A stretch of DNA of 10,212 bases. Origin: Sulfurimonas sp. (lineage in GTDB: Bacteria; Campylobacterota; Campylobacteria; Campylobacterales; Sulfurimonadaceae). The notes under the pieces are model-generated. The model was not told the origin of the DNA and did not search any database. It worked only from the letters and a program-made list of their open reading frames with translations. The stretch is from assembly GCA_027044845.1 (NCBI GenBank), contig JALUBM010000029.1, positions 1-10,212 of the forward strand. The letters run 5' to 3'. Shown one piece after another: positions 6,843 through 10,212 of the stretch (within the stretch, counting starts at the first letter, position 1; each line of letters starts with the position of its first letter). Position numbers and translations under genes: made by a program.

Positions 6843-6848
6843 TCCTTT
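6843..6848 (-). promoter_or_regulatory. Ribosome-binding site deciding the YcfL-like start
   Basis: On the minus strand AAAGGA overlaps the TAA stop of the COG3014-type gene (TAAAGGA) and abuts the first possible ATG, but is 5 bases from the second ATG. This spacing favours the second ATG and ties termination on the upstream gene to initiation on the next. Confidence 0.6.
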
Positions 6849-8337
6849 AAAAATTAATTACAGAAATACTAGGGATTGACATTGCAGTTGGTACTCTTAC
6901 ATATATGATTGCATTTTTAGCATTTTTTGCAACATGTACAGTTTTAATTTTTTGACCCAATTGCAATTGAACTGTTCTGTTTTTTGGCATTTTAACTCTT
7001 GCAACTTGAAAGTCTTTTGGTAGTGTTGTCCATGTCCTTGTATCTGCATGTGTAGTTAAAGCACTAAATGCTCCTACTGCCATACTTAAGTAACTACTTG
7101 TTTTAGAAGCTAAATATTGCTCATATGCTTTTAAAACTGCCGAGAACATAGCACGCGTTACTATATCATTATATGTATATTTAAATTCAGTTTTAAATAC
7201 TTTATCCATCTCTGCTACAACTTCTGTTTTAGCTGAAGGTGAGCCCTCTGCTTTTACTGTAATTGTGGAATACGCATCATTTCTTGGTTCAAACTCAGGA
7301 AGGGCAATACCTACATAATTTACTTTATTGCTTACTAGAAAGACAGGTATATTTACTTTAAACTCTTTTTTTAGAGGAGCTAAACCATTCTCAAATATCA
7401 CCCAAACATATTTTGATCTGATTTTATGACCAGATAGTGCTTTATCTACCATTGCAAAATCTGAGGCTACAACTCTGTTCTTTGGCATCATCCCCGTTGC
7501 TTCTTTCAATAAATCTACAGATTTTGAATAATCACCTGTAATTCTAAAATAAAGACCTGCTAAATAAGTTGTAAAAGGATTTATAAAATCAGGATATGCT
7601 TTAAAAGATTTTAAATTTGAATAATGAGAATCAATCATTTTTGTTGTATTTGCATCATTAAGAGTCTTTGTTAAAATACTCCCAATACCACTCATTATTG
7701 AGAGATTATTTTTTTTACCTTTTACCTTTTTACCTTTTTTTCCCTTCTCTTTTTCTTTTGCTGATATCGCTTCTTTTTGTTTTGCTATTAATTTAGCATA
7801 AACTTCTTTAGCTCTACGCTGTCTATCAACAGCACGATTTAACTCTACGCGAGCATTATTAAAGTCATTTTTTGCCATCAAATCAATAGCTTTATAAGTG
7901 TTTAGCATGATGGAATCTGCCATTGTAGCTCTATACTCAAGTGCAGCATCATTAAGCTGTAATTCTTCAATATAATCGGTTACAGACCCAAGCATTATCT
8001 GCTCTCTTTGATATTTTATAATATTTTCAGATTCGTCGAGATAGCCTTTGGAAAGTTGATATTTCTTCGCATACAAAAAAGCGTTACCTGCTTTAAGAGT
8101 TGGCAAAAGATTGTCACTATCAATCTTTGCGTCTTTATCTTTATCTTTTACTGCCAAATTTGCAGAAGTATTATAATCTCCTTTAATAAATGCCTTATCC
8201 TGTTCTTTATTAGAAGAAGTATCTATACCTAAGCTTCTTGTTGCGGATATACATCCTGTTACTGTTACTGATAATACTCCTAGTAGAACTATGCTTACAG
8301 CATTTTTCTTTAACTTTTCCTTAATACCTTTTTTCAT
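6847..8337 (-). CDS. COG3014-type lipoprotein with helical repeats
   Basis: A 496-residue lipoprotein. The signal peptide carries a basic N-terminus and the lipobox VTGC (lipidated C29). Residues about 45-310 are mainly helical and TPR-like: pairs such as NAFLYAKKYQLSKGYLDESE (85-104) and LYFRITGDYSKSVDLLKEAT (262-281) have the A/G-x-x-Y...A spacing of such repeats. A lysine-rich, low-complexity insertion (about 187-209) interrupts them. The C-terminal part (about 308-496) is beta-rich, with YVWVIFENGLAPLKKEF and ADTRTWTTLPKDFQVARV, which resemble motifs I associate with the uncharacterised COG3014 family. These proteins are often encoded beside YcfL- and LpoB-like genes, as here. The start has a strong AAGGGAAA site. 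It is probably an outer-membrane-anchored periplasmic scaffold; this role is inferred from its architecture. Biochemical function is unknown. Confidence 0.82.
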   Translation of the reverse strand: MKKGIKEKLKKNAVSIVLLGVLSVTVTGCISATRSLGIDTSSNKEQDKAFIKGDYNTSANLAVKDKDKDAKIDSDNLLPTLKAGNAFLYAKKYQLSKGYLDESENIIKYQREQIMLGSVTDYIEELQLNDAALEYRATMADSIMLNTYKAIDLMAKNDFNNARVELNRAVDRQRRAKEVYAKLIAKQKEAISAKEKEKGKKGKKVKGKKNNLSIMSGIGSILTKTLNDANTTKMIDSHYSNLKSFKAYPDFINPFTTYLAGLYFRITGDYSKSVDLLKEATGMMPKNRVVASDFAMVDKALSGHKIRSKYVWVIFENGLAPLKKEFKVNIPVFLVSNKVNYVGIALPEFEPRNDAYSTITVKAEGSPSAKTEVVAEMDKVFKTEFKYTYNDIVTRAMFSAVLKAYEQYLASKTSSYLSMAVGAFSALTTHADTRTWTTLPKDFQVARVKMPKNRTVQLQLGQKIKTVHVAKNAKNAIIYVRVPTAMSIPSISVINF

Positions 8338-8363
8338 TGTTTCCCTTTATAAAAATTGCGTAG

Positions 8364-8369
8364 ATTGTA
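8364..8369 (-). promoter_or_regulatory. Candidate internal -10 element before the COG3014-type gene
   Basis: The 71-base gap 8338-8408 is the largest in the minus-strand array. The minus strand reads TACAAT (5/6 to TATAAT) directly after TG. A start about 7 bases downstream leaves a leader of about 20 bases carrying the AAGGGAAA ribosome site. The expected -35 position is only T-rich (TATTTA). There is no terminator hairpin in this gap, so read-through from the upstream genes is likely as well. Confidence 0.33.
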
Positions 8370-8408
8370 CAGAAATAATTCTTAGCTAAATATAAAATCA
8401 CAACATTG

Positions 8409-9329
8409 TTATTTTTCACTTGACCATATGTAGAGCTCACATGTTACTGGACTCATCCATATATCTTTAACTGCTACATTATCCATCTTATCTGCACTTT
8501 TTGTCTCTGTTCTCCAATCAAATATCTTACCTACTTCATCATGAAGAACGATTTTTTGAAACTTGTTATATGAGTTTATAAATGTATGCACTCTTTTTAC
8601 TATAGATAATTTTGCAAGCATTTCTGCAGTATTTTTTTGTAATATAAAATTTGTACTAGAAACTTGTTCTGCGATACCTATTCCTGTTATATTTTTACTA
8701 TCATAATTTGGTCGATAAAACCAAATAGGTTTTTTATGATACATAGGATATTTTGTTTGAATTTGCAGTAAAATAGATTTTGCATAACAACGCCTTTTTA
8801 AAAGAGGTTCTATTCTGAAGTATTTAGTTTTTAAGGAAGGAAGGTGTTGTTCTTTTATGGTTTTAAAACCTCCTAAAATTTTCTGAATTTCTGGAGAAAG
8901 TTTTACTCGTACAAGTACAAATAAGGTATTTTTTTCGTCTATGTAAGCATCAGCTTGATAACTATTATGCAATAAAACTTCTGTAATTGCTTTTGTTATT
9001 GATGAATAACTTTTTTGGATTATACTTCCACTAACTTTTAACTTTTTTTCTTCAACTGAACTAATATAGGAGTGAATCCTTTGTGCAAGTATCTCTCGCG
9101 CATGTGTTATCGCTTCAGTTCGTTGTACATGCATCCCCTGAAAATTGACAGGACTCATTCCAACAGCCTCAAAAGGAGTGAGCTTTTGTGACTCTTGCAT
9201 CCAATACGGTGTTTTTATTTCATGGAAGTGTGAAGTGTTATTTATAGAAGGAGGAGTTGGGGTCTTTTCACAAGCATTCAAAAAAAAAATTAAAAGGAAT
9301 CCACTTATTGCTACAATTTTACTCTTCAA
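8409..9329 (-). CDS. LPP20-family lipoprotein with two LPP20-like domains
   Basis: A 306-residue lipoprotein: signal peptide 1-19, lipobox LNAC, lipidated C20, then a Pro/Asn-rich linker. Two similar units follow. Unit 1 (about 41-142) has PYWM, AVGMSP, a helix QRTEAITHAREILAQRIHSY, then a strand TLFVLVRV. Unit 2 (about 201-302) has PIWF, GIGIAE, a helix NTAEMLAKLSIVKRVHTF, then a strand CELYIW. Each follows the LPP20 scheme (W/hydrophobic strand, G-x-G/S, Ala-rich helix, final strands) named after the Helicobacter pylori lipoprotein Lpp20 and shared with Campylobacter/Vibrio FlgP. The start codon is TTG: it is the only start codon between the in-frame TGA upstream and the lipobox, and it overlaps the previous gene by 11 bases. 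The Shine-Dalgarno is weak (GGAA about 10 bases upstream), so this gene is probably translated by coupling and at a low rate. The function is unknown; an envelope structural role is inferred. Confidence 0.8.
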   Translation of the reverse strand: MKSKIVAISGFLLIFFLNACEKTPTPPSINNTSHFHEIKTPYWMQESQKLTPFEAVGMSPVNFQGMHVQRTEAITHAREILAQRIHSYISSVEEKKLKVSGSIIQKSYSSITKAITEVLLHNSYQADAYIDEKNTLFVLVRVKLSPEIQKILGGFKTIKEQHLPSLKTKYFRIEPLLKRRCYAKSILLQIQTKYPMYHKKPIWFYRPNYDSKNITGIGIAEQVSSTNFILQKNTAEMLAKLSIVKRVHTFINSYNKFQKIVLHDEVGKIFDWRTETKSADKMDNVAVKDIWMSPVTCELYIWSSEK

Positions 9330-10047
9330 GATAAAGAGTTCCGTGAGAAATTTGTTTACCTTCTTGAGTCATTTGTTCAAAATCGATTTCATTTTCATCT
9401 CTTTTTTCTAGTAGTACTTTTGTTCTATTCTGACATCTTGATGCACCATAATTCAAAATTTGCTTAAAAGTTACATGAGACATATCTTTTGATTTTACAA
9501 GTAAATCACTCCCACAATGCAGTGTCGGAAATAATAATTTACTCTGCCCAGTTGAAGTAATAGTTACAATAGCTTTAGTTGTTCCAGACAATTTACTCAT
9601 AATATATCCACTCCATCTTCCATAAAAGCCATGGTGAGATTTTTTAACTCCTTGACTTTGGGTTACTATCGTTGATGTATGTGTGGTTTTTTGAATATTT
9701 TTTATTTCATCATCAGTGGCATATACAGTAATATTTACCTTAATTTCTCCAAAATGATTGCCATTAGAAAATATTGGCTCATTTTTTAAATGAACAACAC
9801 CGTTAAAGGCATCATTCACATATTCATTAGTCATTTTCCCATCATCAAGATATGAATGAGATTCAATATGCTCTCCATAAATTCTTTCTATTGCTTTATG
9901 CTTAGCTTTTTTTAAAAGTATATCTTTAATTTCTACGAATGTTTTGTTCGGATAAAAGTTTTGATTTATTGTTGCTTTTTGTGTAATAACGACATTGGCA
10001 AAAATATTTACACTAAAACAAATAAGTAAAAAAACTACAATTCTCAT
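9319..10047 (-). CDS. Secreted two-domain protein of unknown function
   Basis: A 242-residue exported protein with a Sec signal peptide (about 1-17, cleavage near IFA-N) and no lipobox. Residues about 30-112 have an LPP20/FlgT-N-like layout: helix VEIKDILLKKAKHKAIERIYG, a loop, then strands (GVVHLKNEP; GEIKVNITVYATD). A Thr/Ser/Gln linker covers 113-137. Residues about 138-242 form a compact beta-rich domain beginning GFYGRWSGYI, with two cysteines (C178 and C205) in the pattern W-x-G ... HCGSDL ... ILNYGASRCQNRTKVLLE. The spacing suggests a small extracytoplasmic beta-barrel closed by a disulfide; this is a structural guess. The ATG lies one base after the stop of the upstream transglycosylase gene, with an AAGAGAAG site. 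The C-terminus overlaps the next gene's TTG start by 11 bases. I do not recognise a named family for the whole protein. Confidence 0.72.
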   Translation of the reverse strand: MRIVVFLLICFSVNIFANVVITQKATINQNFYPNKTFVEIKDILLKKAKHKAIERIYGEHIESHSYLDDGKMTNEYVNDAFNGVVHLKNEPIFSNGNHFGEIKVNITVYATDDEIKNIQKTTHTSTIVTQSQGVKKSHHGFYGRWSGYIMSKLSGTTKAIVTITSTGQSKLLFPTLHCGSDLLVKSKDMSHVTFKQILNYGASRCQNRTKVLLEKRDENEIDFEQMTQEGKQISHGTLYLEE

Positions 10048-10048
10048 T

Positions 10049-10212
10049 TTAGCTTCTCTTAGAAAATATTTTTTGATACATCAATCTTCTCTTATTTACG
10101 ATTTTAAGGTAGTTCTTTGTCTCAGTATATGGTAATTGTTTTAGTAACCTTGTATAAACTTCCTCAGGTGAAAGTTTATTAATAATTTCTGCTGCTTTAT
10201 TCATATTATTAC
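10049..10212 (-). CDS. C-terminus of a lytic transglycosylase (MltC-like), partial
   Basis: The minus strand is open from the right edge to the TAA at 10049-10051, giving 53 C-terminal residues. They read as a helical end with NKLSPEEVYTRLLKQLPYTE, then TKNYLKIVNKRRLMYQKIF. The E-V-Y...L...LPY-x-ET-x-x-Y-L-x-x-V pattern followed by an aromatic/basic tail is typical of the extreme C-terminus of SLT-fold lytic transglycosylases, closest to the MltC type. These enzymes cleave the MurNAc-GlcNAc bond of peptidoglycan and leave anhydro-MurNAc. The catalytic glutamate and any lipoprotein signal lie outside the window, so the assignment rests on the tail alone. The stop is one base from the ATG of the next gene, so the two are almost certainly cotranscribed. 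Confidence 0.65.
   Translation of the reverse strand, partial: NNMNKAAEIINKLSPEEVYTRLLKQLPYTETKNYLKIVNKRRLMYQKIFSKRS

Noticed and set aside
1..10212. Mobile element, prophage or defence island
   Set aside because: No integrase, transposase, terminal repeats, tRNA-adjacent direct repeats, nuclease or restriction genes are visible; composition looks even along the window.

Overview
The window is AT-rich, with dense, overlapping gene order. Its exported-protein families (LPP20 lipoproteins, a COG3014-type lipoprotein, LpoB/YcfL-like lipoproteins) and its NavAb-like ion channel fit a Campylobacterota genome of the Sulfurimonas/Arcobacter/Sulfurovum type. This placement is inferred from protein character and base composition. 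No rRNA or other marker gene is present to prove it. I saw no tRNA, rRNA, insertion sequence, CRISPR array or integrase.

Region 1 (1-2177) is a patchwork of small units. It opens with the 3' end of a plus-strand membrane protein that carries a C-terminal SHOCT module. A hairpin terminator follows, and converging on it is a minus-strand gene for an unrecognised 136-residue cytoplasmic protein. A divergent plus-strand pair comes next: a bacterial voltage-gated cation channel (one 6-TM subunit, filter TFEDWTD) and a TerB-like all-helical protein. Their stop and start codons share a base (TAATG), so they are probably translationally coupled.

Region 2 (2227-10212) is one long minus-strand array that looks like a single operon read from right to left. 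In transcription order it holds: the C-terminus of a lytic transglycosylase (MltC-like); a secreted two-part protein; an LPP20-type lipoprotein with two copies of the domain; a COG3014-type lipoprotein with a helical-repeat body; a YcfL-like lipoprotein; an LpoB-like lipoprotein; a secreted protein with a GYF_2 domain followed by proline tracts; a CsgG/FlgT-like secreted protein; and a YdjM/DUF457 membrane metal-dependent hydrolase. Four junctions overlap and two others are separated by 1 and 3 bases. The only longer gaps (about 40 and 70 bases) may hold internal promoters.

The main observation is that seven consecutive complete genes all encode exported products: four lipoproteins with clear lipoboxes and three proteins with ordinary Sec signal peptides. 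They draw on the protein families (LPP20, TolB/LpoB-like, FlgT/CsgG-like) that build envelope rings and synthase-activating complexes elsewhere. The flanking genes are a peptidoglycan-cleaving enzyme and a membrane hydrolase. The cluster is best read as a candidate multi-protein cell-envelope assembly whose function is not established. The LpoB-like and MltC-like members suggest peptidoglycan work. The FlgT-like and LPP20 members resemble the flagellar FlgO/FlgP/FlgT set of Vibrio, but no flagellar gene lies here.
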